Assembly: GCA_902825985.1 (NCBI GenBank)
Contig: CADEDC010000002.1
Coordinates: 87,226-151,225, forward strand
Source: an uncultured Acidobacteriota bacterium
GTDB taxonomy: Bacteria > Acidobacteriota > Vicinamibacteria > Vicinamibacterales > CAVVIG01
DNA length: 64,000 nucleotides
Direction of reading: 5' to 3'
Shown here: positions 8,552 to 17,851 of the stretch, one piece after another
How positions within the stretch are numbered: the stretch's first letter is position 1
Layout: each line of letters begins with the position of its first letter
Program-made: the position numbers and the translations under genes
Notes under the pieces: generated by a model
Seen by the model: the letters and a program-made list of their open reading frames with translations, nothing else
What the model was told of the DNA's origin: nothing
The model's database searches: none

Positions 8552-9342
8552 AGCTGTCCCTCCATGGCGCGGATGCGCTCCATCGGGCTGGTCAAATCGG
8601 TGATCCGGACCCCGTAGTTGCCGGCGACGATCACGACTTCGGCCTTTGCGATCGGCCGGCCGCACACCAGGACCTCGACCGGATCGTCCGGCGACCGGCC
8701 CATGTCGACGATCGAGCCCGGGCCGATCGACGACAGTGCCCGGATGCTCATCACGGTGCTGCCGAAGCGCACGCTGAGCGGCAGTTCGATGTCGAGGACG
8801 ACCTCGAGATTGCTGGTCGGCACCTCGGTCGTCGGGCCGCCGGCGGCGGCGCGGCGGGCCGGCGGCCGGCTCGCCGACGCGACTGCCGGTGCCTCGCTGC
8901 CCGCCTCCAGCGACGCGGTCGCCGCGGCCTGCAGCGTGTGGTCGCCGAACGTCAGCGCGAACAACGTCGTCTGTTCAGGCGCGACGGCCGTCGACTCGAT
9001 GGCCCCCGGTGACAGGGTGAGGCCGGCAAAGGCCGGCTTGAGGCACAGCGAGCTCAGCGCCTGGTTGGTCAGTTCGGTGAGCAGGTCGCGGGCGGCGCTG
9101 TCGCTGGTGTCGGCATCGGCGCCGAGCACGGTGTGCAGCAGCGCGGTCACGCCCTCGGGATCGAGCGTCAGCCGGGCCGTGCCGCGCAGCGCGCCGGTCG
9201 CGACGAGCGACAGCGTCCAGCCCTGGCCGGCGACCCCGCCGCCCTCCGCCACCGTGATCGTCGTGCCGCCGATCGCATCGATTGCGGCGGCCAGTTCGCC
9301 GATCAGCGCCGGCAGGAAATCGGGTGCGTTCGCACTCGCCAT
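8548..9342 (-). CDS. FliN/FliY-like C-ring protein with an extra N-terminal CheC/CheX-like domain
   Basis: 264 residues. Residues 177-250 form a SpoA/FliN domain (SNLEVVLDIELPLSVRFG, then GPGSIVDMGRSPDDPVEVLVCGRPI). Residues 1-145 look like a CheC/CheX-type alpha/beta domain (DLLTELTNQALSSL at the position of the family helix), though the strict GE-xx-N phosphatase signature is not kept. This is the FliY-like arrangement; a second, short FliN is encoded at 18198-18515. The protein should sit in the cytoplasmic C-ring with FliM, which is the adjacent gene. Whether the N-domain has any CheY-P phosphatase activity is unclear. Confidence 0.85.
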   Translation of the reverse strand: MASANAPDFLPALIGELAAAIDAIGGTTITVAEGGGVAGQGWTLSLVATGALRGTARLTLDPEGVTALLHTVLGADADTSDSAARDLLTELTNQALSSLCLKPAFAGLTLSPGAIESTAVAPEQTTLFALTFGDHTLQAAATASLEAGSEAPAVASASRPPARRAAAGGPTTEVPTSNLEVVLDIELPLSVRFGSTVMSIRALSSIGPGSIVDMGRSPDDPVEVLVCGRPIAKAEVVIVAGNYGVRITDLTSPMERIRAMEGQL

Positions 9343-10332
9343 CTATCCCTCCACCACGTCACCGAGCGGATTGCAGCGGTGCTCGACGTGCACGCCGATC
9401 TGGCGGCCGACCGCCGTCAACCGGCCCTTGAACTTCTGGGTGTCGCCGACGAAGATGTCGACCGGCGTCTCGATTGGCATGCCGAGCGACAGCACCGCGC
9501 CCGGCGTCAGTTCCAGCAGTTCGCGCGTCGTCAGCCGCGACTCGAGCGACGCCGTGAGGTTCATGCGCACGCGCGCCAGGTTCTCGCGCAACCAGGCCCG
9601 TTCGGCGGCCGTCGGCTCGCGGCGCTGCTGGTGCCACGCCTGCACGAAGTGACCACCGGCCGACTCGACGATGCTGGCCGGGAAGCAGAGATTAATCATC
9701 CCGCGGGCGTCGCCGATTCTGGCATCGAGGACGACCATGATGACGATCTCGTTGGGCGCCGCGACCTGCAGCATCTGCGGGCGGGTCTCCCGGCCGCGGA
9801 TGCCGAACGCGAGGTTCACGATCGGCCGCCATGTCTCGGCCAGCGCCTCGAGCAGCAGTTTCACCAGCGTGTCGATGACGTTCTGTTCGATCTCGGTCAG
9901 CGCCCGCGACAGCGGCGGCGCCGAGCCGGAGCCGCCCAGCATGCGATCGACGAGCGCGAAGGCGACGGCCGGATTGATCTCGAGCGCGCCCAGCTCGTCG
10001 TAGGGCGGAATCGCCAGCGCATAGAACGCCGTCGGGTCGCTCAACGACATCAGGAACTCGGAGTACGAGAACTGTTCGACCGAGACCACGGTCATCTCGG
10101 TCACCGTCCGCAAGTAGGCGGACAGCGACGTCGCGACGTTCCGGGCGAAGCGGTCGTGGAGGAAGTAGAGCGAGTGAATCTGCTCCTTCGACACGCGGTC
10201 CGGACGACGGAAGTTGTAGCGGATGACGTTGCCGAGCGCGCTGGCATCGGTCGTCTGCGTGTCGGCGCTGGCGATGTCGGTCGCCGCCGACAGCAGCGCG
10301 TCGATCTCGTCCTGGCTGAGAATCCGGCTCAT
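9343..10332 (-). CDS. fliM: Flagellar motor switch protein FliM
   Basis: 329 residues. The N-terminus starts MSRILSQDEIDALLSA, the classical FliM motif; the CheY-P binding role is assigned to this tip in the family. The middle domain contains RNVATSLSAYLRT and the GGSG segment (DRMLGGSGSAPPLSR), and the C-terminal SpoA domain contains VDIFVGDTQKFKGRL. Length is as expected. FliM links FliG to FliN in the rotor and sets rotation direction. Confidence 0.97.
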   Translation of the reverse strand: MSRILSQDEIDALLSAATDIASADTQTTDASALGNVIRYNFRRPDRVSKEQIHSLYFLHDRFARNVATSLSAYLRTVTEMTVVSVEQFSYSEFLMSLSDPTAFYALAIPPYDELGALEINPAVAFALVDRMLGGSGSAPPLSRALTEIEQNVIDTLVKLLLEALAETWRPIVNLAFGIRGRETRPQMLQVAAPNEIVIMVVLDARIGDARGMINLCFPASIVESAGGHFVQAWHQQRREPTAAERAWLRENLARVRMNLTASLESRLTTRELLELTPGAVLSLGMPIETPVDIFVGDTQKFKGRLTAVGRQIGVHVEHRCNPLGDVVEG

Positions 10333-10342
10333 CGGCGGCCTC

Positions 10343-11089
10343 TCAATGCGCCTTGTCGCGGCGCCGCTTCAGCGTCACGCCGAGGCTGGCACGCAGGCGG
10401 GTAATCGCCTGGGTCCGCAACTGCGACACCCGCGATTCGCCGACGCCGATGACCTGGCCGATTTCCGCCAGGGTCAGCTCCTCGTGATAGTAGAGCGCCA
10501 GAATCTGGCGCTCGCGCTCCGGCAGCTCGGTGATCGCCTCGGCCAGCATCGCCCGCAGCTCCGAGCGTTCGAGGTGGGCATGCGGGCCCTCGTCGGGATC
10601 GACGGCGACCTCGAGTTCGTCGCGGCCATCGCTGCTCGCCCGCTTGATGACGGCGAGGTCGGCGGAGCGCAGCTGGTCGAGCACGCGCTCGTACTCGCTT
10701 TCCGAAATCGCCAGGGCCGACGCGATCTCGACCTCCTTCGGCTCGCGCTGCAGGTCGTGCCGCAGCTGGGCGACCGTCGAGTCGACGCGCCGCCGCATCT
10801 TGCGCAGCGAGCGCGGCGCCCAGTCGAGTTCGCGCAGCGCATCGAGCATCGCCCCGTGAATCCGGCGGCGTGCGAAGGCGTCGAACGGCACGCCGAGCGA
10901 CGGCCGGTACCGCCCGGCCGCGTCGATCAGGCCGAGGACGCCGACGCTGATGAGTTCGGACAGCTCGACCTGTGCGGGGATGCGGTGCGCGAGGCGGCTG
11001 GCCAGCGCCTTGACCAGCCCCACGTGGTCCATGACGAGTTTGTCGCGCGTCTCGATGTCGACGGTCTCGAGTGCGGCTCTCGCGCTCAT
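10343..11089 (-). CDS. fliA: Flagellar sigma factor FliA (sigma-28)
   Basis: 248 residues. The chosen start is the ATG at 11087-11089, in an ATGA overlap with the flhG stop; another ATG lies two codons upstream. Sigma region 2 (HVGLVKALASRLAHRIPAQ, then DLI-type helix SVGVLGLIDAAGRY, and FDAFARRRIHGAMLDALRELDW) and region 4 (LPERERQILALYYHEELTLAEIG, then GVGESRVSQLRTQAI) are diagnostic of the FliA/WhiG group. It should transcribe late flagellar genes from TAAAGTTT-N11-GCCGATAA promoters; matches lie at 29544-29570 and 31792-31818. FlgM (2517-2804) is its expected inhibitor. Confidence 0.95.
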   Translation of the reverse strand: MSARAALETVDIETRDKLVMDHVGLVKALASRLAHRIPAQVELSELISVGVLGLIDAAGRYRPSLGVPFDAFARRRIHGAMLDALRELDWAPRSLRKMRRRVDSTVAQLRHDLQREPKEVEIASALAISESEYERVLDQLRSADLAVIKRASSDGRDELEVAVDPDEGPHAHLERSELRAMLAEAITELPERERQILALYYHEELTLAEIGQVIGVGESRVSQLRTQAITRLRASLGVTLKRRRDKAH

Positions 11090-11946
11090 GCGCATCGCGG
11101 CGCCTCCAATCGGGCAAAATCTTCCGGGGAAAAGGGCGTCATCGGCGCCGGCAGGCTCGGACGCGGCGGCGTCGGTCGACGGCTCCAGTTGGCCACCCGC
11201 AGCGCCAGGCGGCGAAAGCACCGGCTCGCCGGCGCATCGGGGGTGCGCGAGACGACCGGCCGCTGCTCGAGCACCGAGTCGCCCACCGCGCTGTCGCGAA
11301 TCACGAATCCGTAGTAGCGCAGCTTGACACCCAGGAACCGGGTGGCAGCGGCCGACAACTGTCGAAACACCAGCTCACCCTGCTCGGCGTCGCGGACGGC
11401 GTTCACGACGACGCCGACCTCGCGGTCCGGTCCGGCCGACATCAGCAGCTTGATGACCGCGTAGGCGTCGACAATCGCGGTCGGCTCGTAGGAGGTCACG
11501 ACGACGACGCGATCGGCGAGCGCCGTCAGGCCGATGACGTTGTCGGACACGCCGGGCGCCGTGTCGAGCAGCAGGAAGTCGAGCGCACTGCTCGCTTCGT
11601 CGATCACCTCGGCCAGCCGCTGCCATTGCGGGCTGGACAGCGACGTCAGGGCGCGGATGCCGTTGCCGGCCGGGATGACGATGATGCCGTCGGGCCCCGG
11701 CACGAGGACGTCCGACAGCGTCTTCTCGCCGCCCAGCACATCGCCGAGGTGCGCGCCCGGCGTCAGGCCGAGCATCACATCGACGTTGCCGAGTCCGAGA
11801 TCGGCGTCGAGCACGCCGACACGGTGGCCGGCCCGGCCGAGCGCCGCGGCGACGTTCACCGTCAGGCTGGTCTTGCCGACGCCGCCTTTGCCACTGGTGA
11901 TGGCCAGAATGGCGGCCCGTCTCGGGACGCCAGCGGTCGCTGTCAT
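11086..11946 (-). CDS. flhG: MinD-like ATPase FlhG (FleN/YlxH)
   Basis: 286 residues. Deviant Walker A at 19-26 (GKGGVGKT), LLLDTAPGVSDNV as Walker B region, and the MinD-type opening ILAITSGKGG. FlhG controls flagellar number and works with the GTPase FlhF, whose gene overlaps it (ATGA junction). In some bacteria FlhG also antagonises the sigma-54 activator (FleN-FleQ). The last 60 residues are Pro/Arg-rich and may not be conserved. Confidence 0.93.
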   Translation of the reverse strand: MTATAGVPRRAAILAITSGKGGVGKTSLTVNVAAALGRAGHRVGVLDADLGLGNVDVMLGLTPGAHLGDVLGGEKTLSDVLVPGPDGIIVIPAGNGIRALTSLSSPQWQRLAEVIDEASSALDFLLLDTAPGVSDNVIGLTALADRVVVVTSYEPTAIVDAYAVIKLLMSAGPDREVGVVVNAVRDAEQGELVFRQLSAAATRFLGVKLRYYGFVIRDSAVGDSVLEQRPVVSRTPDAPASRCFRRLALRVANWSRRPTPPRPSLPAPMTPFSPEDFARLEAPRCA

Positions 11947-12929
11947 GAAAGAGTCTCCATGGATGACGAGGATTCGCGCAGCACGGCGCTCGCCAGCAAC
12001 GACGGTGTCGCGCGGGCGACGTCCTCCGGCACGCGCTGGCCGTTGGTGACGAACGAAATCGGCAGGCCGCGCTCCCGAACGACCGACAGCAGCGGCATCA
12101 CCGAGTCGGCTTCGTCCACCTTGGTGATGACCAGGCGCTCGGGACGCGCGGCGTCGTAGGCGGCGAGGATGCGGCGGGCCGAGGCGGCGCTGGTGTCGGC
12201 GGCCATCACGAGGTGCGTCCGGATGCCGCGGCGGCCGCCGAGCACCTGCAGGACGTCGGCCACCGCGCGATCGTCCGGCGAGCGACCGGCCGTGTCCACC
12301 AGCATCGGCCGGCGGCCGCGGGCGAGCACGCGATCCAGGTCGCCCGGCGTGCGGGCGACCGTGAACGGCGCCCCGATGATGGTCGCGTAGACGCGCAACT
12401 GCTCGACCGCGCCGGCCCGGAAGCCGTCGGCGGCGACCATGCCGACGGTGCGGCCGTGTCCGGCCCGCTCGCGCGCCGCGAGCTTGGCGATGGTCGTCGT
12501 CTTGCCCACCCCGGGCGGACCGACGAACACCTCGACGCGGGCGAATGCGTCGTCCTCGGCGGCCAGACCGGCGAGGATGGCGCCGAGCACGTCGCGGAGG
12601 CGCCGATCCGACACCGAGCGGCGCTCGCCCGACGGGATCGCCGCCACCACGGCTTCGGCGAGCATGCGGTCGACGCCTGCCGCCAGCAGCCGGGCGACCA
12701 GGGGGTCGGCCGCCGCGGCGGGTCGGGCCGACGACAGCGTCGGACGGGCGGCCGACACCTCACGGTCCACCGCCGCAGTGATCTGCACGTCGCGCGCCCC
12801 GACGACGCCGCGCCAGCCGCCGGCGGCGACGAGCTCGGTGGACAGCACGAGCGCCTCGGGCCCGAGTTCGCGTTTCACGGCGGCCAGAGCCTCACGGACG
12901 GTCGGTTTGCAGAAGCGCTTCAGATACAT
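11943..12929 (-). CDS. flhF: SRP-like GTPase FlhF
   Basis: 328 residues, starting MYLKRFCKPTVREALAAVK at the ATG 12927-12929, one base after the flhA stop. Residues 1-60 are the FlhF B domain (ALAAVKRELGPEALVLSTE). The NG GTPase domain follows with P-loop GPPGVGKTT at 137-145, DTAGRSPDD as G3, and TKVDEADS as G4. FlhF places the flagellum, usually at the pole, and with FlhG sets its number. Gene order flhA-flhF-flhG-fliA is the widespread one. Confidence 0.95.
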   Translation of the reverse strand: MYLKRFCKPTVREALAAVKRELGPEALVLSTELVAAGGWRGVVGARDVQITAAVDREVSAARPTLSSARPAAAADPLVARLLAAGVDRMLAEAVVAAIPSGERRSVSDRRLRDVLGAILAGLAAEDDAFARVEVFVGPPGVGKTTTIAKLAARERAGHGRTVGMVAADGFRAGAVEQLRVYATIIGAPFTVARTPGDLDRVLARGRRPMLVDTAGRSPDDRAVADVLQVLGGRRGIRTHLVMAADTSAASARRILAAYDAARPERLVITKVDEADSVMPLLSVVRERGLPISFVTNGQRVPEDVARATPSLLASAVLRESSSSMETLS

Positions 12930-12930
12930 G

Positions 12931-14976
12931 TCAATCCAGGGTGGCGACGGCGGCGACCTGCAGCTGCGGCGGAATCTCGTTGTGCGACAGCACCCCGAGG
13001 TGCGGCAGCACGCGCGCAAACAGTCGCCACAGATGCGGTCGCAGCGCTGGCGTGCACAGAAGCACGGGCTGTGCCACGGCACTGGCGAGCACTTCCGCGA
13101 TCCGGTTGGCGAGCCGCTGCGCCTGCGCCGGGTCGATCGCGAGCACGGCACCCTGCTCGGTCCGCACGATGGCGCCAATCAGCCGTTCCTCGAGTTGCGG
13201 CGCCAGCGCAATCGCGGGCACCTCGCCCTTCTCGTTCTGATACGGCTTGCAGATCGAACGGCCAATCGCGGCGCGCACCTGCTCGGCCACCGCCTCGGTG
13301 TCCTTGGTCGTCGCCGCGGCATCGGCCATCGCCTCGAGGATGGTCGTCAGGTCGCGGATCGACACGCGTTCGCGCAGCAGCTGGCGCAGCACCCGCTGCA
13401 CGTCGCCAATCGACGCCAGCTTCGGCACCAGCTCTTCGACCAGCTTCGGCGACGTCTCGGCAACCCGATCCACGAGCTCCTTCGTATGCTGCCGGCTGAG
13501 CAGGTCCGGCAGGAACGTCCGGATCGTCTCCGAGAGGTGCGTCGACAGCGCCGTGGTCGGATCGACGACGGTGTAGCCGGCGTTGGTCGCCCGGTCGCGC
13601 TGCTCCGGCGTGATCCAGACGGCCGGCAGACCGAACGCCGGCTCGCGGGCCGGCGTACCCTGGAGAGTGGTGTCCGCGGTGCCGGGGTTGATCGCCAGCA
13701 GACGATCGGCGAACAGCTCGCCGCGTGCCACCTCGACGCCCTTGACGAGAATCGCGTAGGCGCGCGGCGCCAGCTGCAGGTTGTCGGCGACATGGACCGG
13801 CGGCACGACGACGCCGGTCTCGAGGCCGATCTGCCGGCGGATGGCGCGCACGCGATTCAGCAGCGTGCCGCCCTGCTTCTCGTCGACCAACGAGACCAGC
13901 GCGTAGCCGACTTCGACGGCCAGCGGATCGACGGTATAGCTCGGCTCCAGCGACTCGCTCTGGGGGGCCGGTGTGTCGGCGGTCGCCCCGCCGACCTGCG
14001 ACGGATCCGGCTCGCGGTTGAAGTACGCCGCGAGGCCGAGCAGTCCGCCGATGCTGATGAACGCCATCTTCGGCAGGCCGGGGATGGCCGCCAGGCCGAA
14101 CAGCACGCCCGCCGCAATCGCCAGCGGCTTGCTGCGGGTCAGCAACTGCGCCGCGACCTCTTCGCCGAGGTTCGACTCCGACGCGGCGCGGGTCGTGATC
14201 AGGCCGCCTGACATCGAGACCAGCAGCGCCGGAATCGCCGTCACGAGCCCCTCACCCACCGTCAGGATGGTGTACGTCTGTGCCGCGGTCGCCAGATCGA
14301 GATCGTGCTGGAAGACGCCGATGATCAGGCCGGCGACGATGTTGACGCCGGTGATCAGGACGGCAGCCAGGGCATCGCGCTGGGTGAAGCGGATGGCGCC
14401 ATCCATCGAGCCGTAGAAGTCGGCCTCCCGCCGCACCCGCTCGCGCCGCACCCGCGCTTCCTTGTCGTCGATGACGCCGGCGTTCAGATCGGCGTCAATC
14501 GCCATCTGCCGACCCGGCATCGCGTCCAACGTGAACCGCGCCGTCACCTCCGAGATGCGGACGGCGCCGTGGTTGATGACGATGAACTGGATGGCGATGA
14601 GGACGAGGAAGACGACGATCCCGACGACGAAGTTGCCGCCGACCACGAACTGGCCGAACGACATGATCACGTGCCCGGCCGCCTCGACGCCGTCCTGGCC
14701 GTGCATCAGGATGAGCCGCGTCGATGCGACGTTGAGCGACAGCCGGATCAGCGTGAGCAGCAGGAGCAGCGACGGGAAGACGGAGAACTCCACCGGCGTC
14801 TTGACGTACAGCACGGTCAGCAGCAGGACCACCGACAGGCCGATATCCACCGACAGCAGCATGTCGAGCAGCAGCGGCGGCAGCGGCACCACCATCAGCA
14901 GCACCACCGACATGACGGCCACCGGTGCGAGGAGCAGCGACGCGCGCTGCGGAATCGACGTCTGTGGGTCAACCAT
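12931..14976 (-). CDS. flhA: Flagellar export gate protein FlhA
   Basis: 681 residues, close to the family norm. The N-terminal half is hydrophobic with eight expected membrane segments (PLPPLLLDMLLSVDIGLSVV and following), with the conserved cytoplasmic FHIPEP-type loop region containing RFTLDAMPGRQMAIDADLN and the DGAIRFTQRDALAAVLI block. The C-terminal cytoplasmic domain holds LDPAQ-type and HTKELVDRV motifs. FlhA is the central export gate subunit that uses the proton gradient and docks chaperone-substrate complexes. Confidence 0.97.
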   Translation of the reverse strand: MVDPQTSIPQRASLLLAPVAVMSVVLLMVVPLPPLLLDMLLSVDIGLSVVLLLTVLYVKTPVEFSVFPSLLLLLTLIRLSLNVASTRLILMHGQDGVEAAGHVIMSFGQFVVGGNFVVGIVVFLVLIAIQFIVINHGAVRISEVTARFTLDAMPGRQMAIDADLNAGVIDDKEARVRRERVRREADFYGSMDGAIRFTQRDALAAVLITGVNIVAGLIIGVFQHDLDLATAAQTYTILTVGEGLVTAIPALLVSMSGGLITTRAASESNLGEEVAAQLLTRSKPLAIAAGVLFGLAAIPGLPKMAFISIGGLLGLAAYFNREPDPSQVGGATADTPAPQSESLEPSYTVDPLAVEVGYALVSLVDEKQGGTLLNRVRAIRRQIGLETGVVVPPVHVADNLQLAPRAYAILVKGVEVARGELFADRLLAINPGTADTTLQGTPAREPAFGLPAVWITPEQRDRATNAGYTVVDPTTALSTHLSETIRTFLPDLLSRQHTKELVDRVAETSPKLVEELVPKLASIGDVQRVLRQLLRERVSIRDLTTILEAMADAAATTKDTEAVAEQVRAAIGRSICKPYQNEKGEVPAIALAPQLEERLIGAIVRTEQGAVLAIDPAQAQRLANRIAEVLASAVAQPVLLCTPALRPHLWRLFARVLPHLGVLSHNEIPPQLQVAAVATLD

Positions 14977-14985
14977 GGTCAGGAC

Positions 14986-16065
14986 TCAGAGCATCAGCTG
15001 CTTGATCCGCACGAGGTAGGCCAATACCTCGGCGACGGCGCCGAACAGCTCGGCCGGGATCGTGTCGCCCACCTCGGCGCCTTTGTAGAGCGCCTGCGCC
15101 AGCGAGACGTTCTCGATGATCGGGACGCCGGCATCGCGCGCCGCGGCGCGGATCTTCGCCGCGACGTGATCCTTGCCCTTGGCGACGACGCGCGGCGCCG
15201 GCGACACGTCGCGGCGGTATTCGAGGGCGACGGCGTAGTGCGTCGGGTTGGTGATGACGACGGTCGCGGTCTTGACCGCCTTCAGCATGCGGCGCCGGTT
15301 CATGTCGCGCTGCACGCGGCGGATGCGGGCCTTCATCTCGGGGCTGCCGCCCTCGCCCTTCGCCTCGTCGCGGACCTCCTGCTTGGTCATCTTCAGGTTG
15401 GTCCAGTGACGCCAGCGCTGCACCCCGTAGTCGGCCGCCGCGATCGCCAGGAGCGCGAATCCGGCCCGCCACAGCAGCGCGATGACGCGCTGCCAGCCCG
15501 AGGTCGCCGCATCCACCGGCGACAGCCAGATCAGCCGTGGACTGTCGAGGATGAGCTCCCGGGCAACCCCGTACGAGAGGGTCGACAGCGCAACCGCGCC
15601 GACGACGGTCTTCACGAGATCGACGCCCGACTGCGACGGCGCCAGCCGGCGGAAGCCATTGACCGGGTTCAGCCGCGTCCAGTCGACGTGGATCGGCGTC
15701 GACGAGACGACCCAGCCGCCTTGCGCCAGGGTCGTGCCGACGCCGACGAGCGCCGCGGTGCCGATGAGCGGCGCGACCACGATCGCCAGCCCGCTGGCGT
15801 CGGCGATGAGTCCGCTCGTCATCTCGATCTCGGTCAACGTTCGCAGCGGCCGGTCGCCGACCGTCGCGAGCCCGAGCGCCAGCCGTCCGGTGAGCTTCTC
15901 GAGCAGCGCGCCGCCGAAGTAGTCGAACGCCATGGTCACCGCCAACGACGCCGCCGCCACCGACAGGTCGCGGCTGCGCGGCACCTGGCCCCTGTCGCGG
16001 GCGTCCTTGAGCTTTTTGGGAGAGGGCTTCTCCGTGCGCTCCGATGCCGGGGTTTCGTCGGCCAT
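14986..16065 (-). CDS. flhB: Flagellar export switch protein FlhB
   Basis: 359 residues. Starts with the FlhB signature (ERTEKPSPKKLKDARDRGQV). Four hydrophobic segments follow, then the autocleavage site NPTH at 273-276 (VVITNPTHYAVALEYRRD) and the C-terminal domain ending in VRIKQLML. FlhB cleaves itself after the Asn to switch export from rod/hook to filament substrates, together with FliK. It is directly upstream of flhA. Confidence 0.97.
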   Translation of the reverse strand: MADETPASERTEKPSPKKLKDARDRGQVPRSRDLSVAAASLAVTMAFDYFGGALLEKLTGRLALGLATVGDRPLRTLTEIEMTSGLIADASGLAIVVAPLIGTAALVGVGTTLAQGGWVVSSTPIHVDWTRLNPVNGFRRLAPSQSGVDLVKTVVGAVALSTLSYGVARELILDSPRLIWLSPVDAATSGWQRVIALLWRAGFALLAIAAADYGVQRWRHWTNLKMTKQEVRDEAKGEGGSPEMKARIRRVQRDMNRRRMLKAVKTATVVITNPTHYAVALEYRRDVSPAPRVVAKGKDHVAAKIRAAARDAGVPIIENVSLAQALYKGAEVGDTIPAELFGAVAEVLAYLVRIKQLML

Positions 16066-16068
16066 GGG

Positions 16069-16824
16069 CTACCGGAATGCCCCCGCCATGGTCACGCCGA
16101 GTTCGAGCAGGACGGTCGAGAAGCGGCGGATGACGCCGGGCGCCGCCGGCAGCACCGCCGCCACGACCGTGAGGCCGACCAGCACGCGGATCGGCGCGGC
16201 GACAACCAGCAGGTTCAGCATCGGGGCGCTGCGCGAGATGAGGCCCATCGCCAGCTCCACCACCAGCAGGACGATGATGACCGGCATGGCGAAGCGGACC
16301 CCCATCACGAAGATCACCCCGAGCATCTGCATCACCGACCGGACCAGCGACTCGTCGACCGCGCCGACGCCGATCGGCATCCGCTGATACGACGCCGCGA
16401 GGGCGCGGATCAATGCATGATGTCCGTCGATGGCGAAGAAGGTGACGAGTGCCAGGTTGCCGTAGAGCGCCGCGATGATGTTGTTGCGGACGCCGCTGAG
16501 CGGATCGACGACCGCACCGTAGGTGAACCCCACCTGGGTGGCGGTCAGGTGCCCGGCCATCTCGGCGCCGGCGACCAGCGCCCGGATGGCGAGACCGATC
16601 GCCAGGCCAATCGCCATCTCGCGCGCGATGATCAGCACGATGGCGACGCTCGAGCCGATCTCGGGCACGCGGGTGTTGGCGGTCATCGCCAGGGCCAGCA
16701 GGACCGCCAGCCCGATACGCACCTGCGGCGGCGCGAAGCTGCCGCCGAACGGCGGCGCCGTCGCGATGAGCATCGCCGGACGGGCGATCATCACGCCGAG
16801 CGCCGCCGCGGGTACGAAGTCCAT
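16069..16824 (-). CDS. fliR: Flagellar export apparatus protein FliR
   Basis: 251 residues from the ATG at 16822-16824, which shares a base with the fliQ stop (TGATG). Six membrane segments are apparent. FliR landmarks include LARPAML-like (MIARPAMLIATAPPFGGSFAP), the PQVRIGLAVLLAL helix, and GHLTATQVGF. It forms the export pore with FliP and FliQ. An in-frame upstream extension is discarded because it lies inside fliQ. Confidence 0.93.
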   Translation of the reverse strand: MDFVPAAALGVMIARPAMLIATAPPFGGSFAPPQVRIGLAVLLALAMTANTRVPEIGSSVAIVLIIAREMAIGLAIGLAIRALVAGAEMAGHLTATQVGFTYGAVVDPLSGVRNNIIAALYGNLALVTFFAIDGHHALIRALAASYQRMPIGVGAVDESLVRSVMQMLGVIFVMGVRFAMPVIIVLLVVELAMGLISRSAPMLNLLVVAAPIRVLVGLTVVAAVLPAAPGVIRRFSTVLLELGVTMAGAFR

Positions 16825-17093
16825 CACCGCACCAGATCCGGCAACCGCCGAATCAGCGCTTCGGCGAAGCCGCTGACCAGCCGCAGCATCCACGGGAATG
16901 TCAGCGCGAAGGCGACAAAGATGGCTGCAGCTCGCGGGATGAAGGCGAGGACGTTGTCCTGGATCGACGTCACCGTCTGGAAGACGCTGACGGCGACGCC
17001 GGCGATGAGGCCGGCGGCGAGCATCGGCGCCGAGACGAGCACCGCCATCTCGAGTGCCTGCCTGACGATGCCGACGATAAGCGCTTCCGACAT
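16824..17093 (-). CDS. fliQ: Flagellar export apparatus protein FliQ
   Basis: 89 residues with two membrane segments (AVLVSAPMLAAGLIAGVAVSVFQ and AAIFVAFALTFPWMLRLV). The motif FQTVTSIQDNVLAFIPR matches the FliQ signature FQA-T-IqE-tL-F-PK. It lies in the conserved order fliP-fliQ-fliR. Confidence 0.96.
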   Translation of the reverse strand: MSEALIVGIVRQALEMAVLVSAPMLAAGLIAGVAVSVFQTVTSIQDNVLAFIPRAAAIFVAFALTFPWMLRLVSGFAEALIRRLPDLVR

Positions 17094-17104
17094 GTCCGGG
17101 GCCC

Positions 17105-17851
17105 TCAGAGAAAGCTGCGCACGAGCGACGCCACCAGCAGGTTCCAGCCGTCGATCATCACGAACAGCAGGATCTTGAACGGCAGCGAGATCATCGCCGG
17201 CGGCAACTGGAGCATGCCCATCGACAACAGCGTCGTCGACACGACGAGGTCGATGAGCAGGAACGGCACGAAGAGGAAGAAGCCCATCTGGAAGCCGGTC
17301 TTCAGCTCCGAGATGGCGAAGGCCGGGATCACCGCGCGCATCGGCAGATCGTCGGCGCGCTCGGGACGGGGCAGCCGGGCGAGCTCGACGAACAGGGCGA
17401 GGTCGCGTTCGCGTGTCTGTTTGAGCATGAATTCGCGCAGCGGCGGCGTCCCGAGCTCGAGAGCCTGCGGGATGTCGATCCGCCCGGCCAGCGCCGGCTG
17501 CACCGCCGCGTCGTTGATGCGGCCGGCGACCGGCGCCATGATGAACGCGGTGAGGAACAGGGTCAGGCCGACCAGCATCTGGTTGGACGGCATCTCCTGG
17601 CTGCCCATCGCCTGCCTCAAGAAGTGGAAGACGATGGCGATTCTCGTGAACGAGGTCATGATCACGAGCGCCGCCGGAATGAAGGTGATGAGCGTCAGCA
17701 GGACGACGATCTGGAGCGGCGCCGACACGTTGCCGATCCCGTCCACGTTCAGGTTCACCGCCTCCGGCGGCTGCGCCGCCAGCACCGGGGCCGCCACCAG
17801 CAGCCCGATGGCGGCGGCGAGCGCCAGCCGCACCACCCGCCTGCGACTCAC
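17105..17851 (-). CDS. fliP: Flagellar export apparatus protein FliP
   Basis: 248 residues, using the GTG at 17849-17851 in a GTGA overlap with fliO. An N-terminal signal sequence (residues about 1-27) is followed by the FliP core: LLTLITFIPAALVIMTSFTRI, then FHFLRQAMGSQEMPSNQMLVGL and KTGFQMGFFLFVPFLLIDLVV. FliP forms the export channel with FliQ and FliR. Confidence 0.96.
   Translation of the reverse strand: MSRRRVVRLALAAAIGLLVAAPVLAAQPPEAVNLNVDGIGNVSAPLQIVVLLTLITFIPAALVIMTSFTRIAIVFHFLRQAMGSQEMPSNQMLVGLTLFLTAFIMAPVAGRINDAAVQPALAGRIDIPQALELGTPPLREFMLKQTRERDLALFVELARLPRPERADDLPMRAVIPAFAISELKTGFQMGFFLFVPFLLIDLVVSTTLLSMGMLQLPPAMISLPFKILLFVMIDGWNLLVASLVRSFL

Noticed and set aside
14305-17178. 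Plus-strand open frame of 957 codons opposite flhA, flhB, fliR and fliQ
   Set aside because: Product is His/Arg/Gln/Asp-rich without any domain, and it lies exactly opposite well-conserved export genes. It is the mirror frame common in high-GC DNA.
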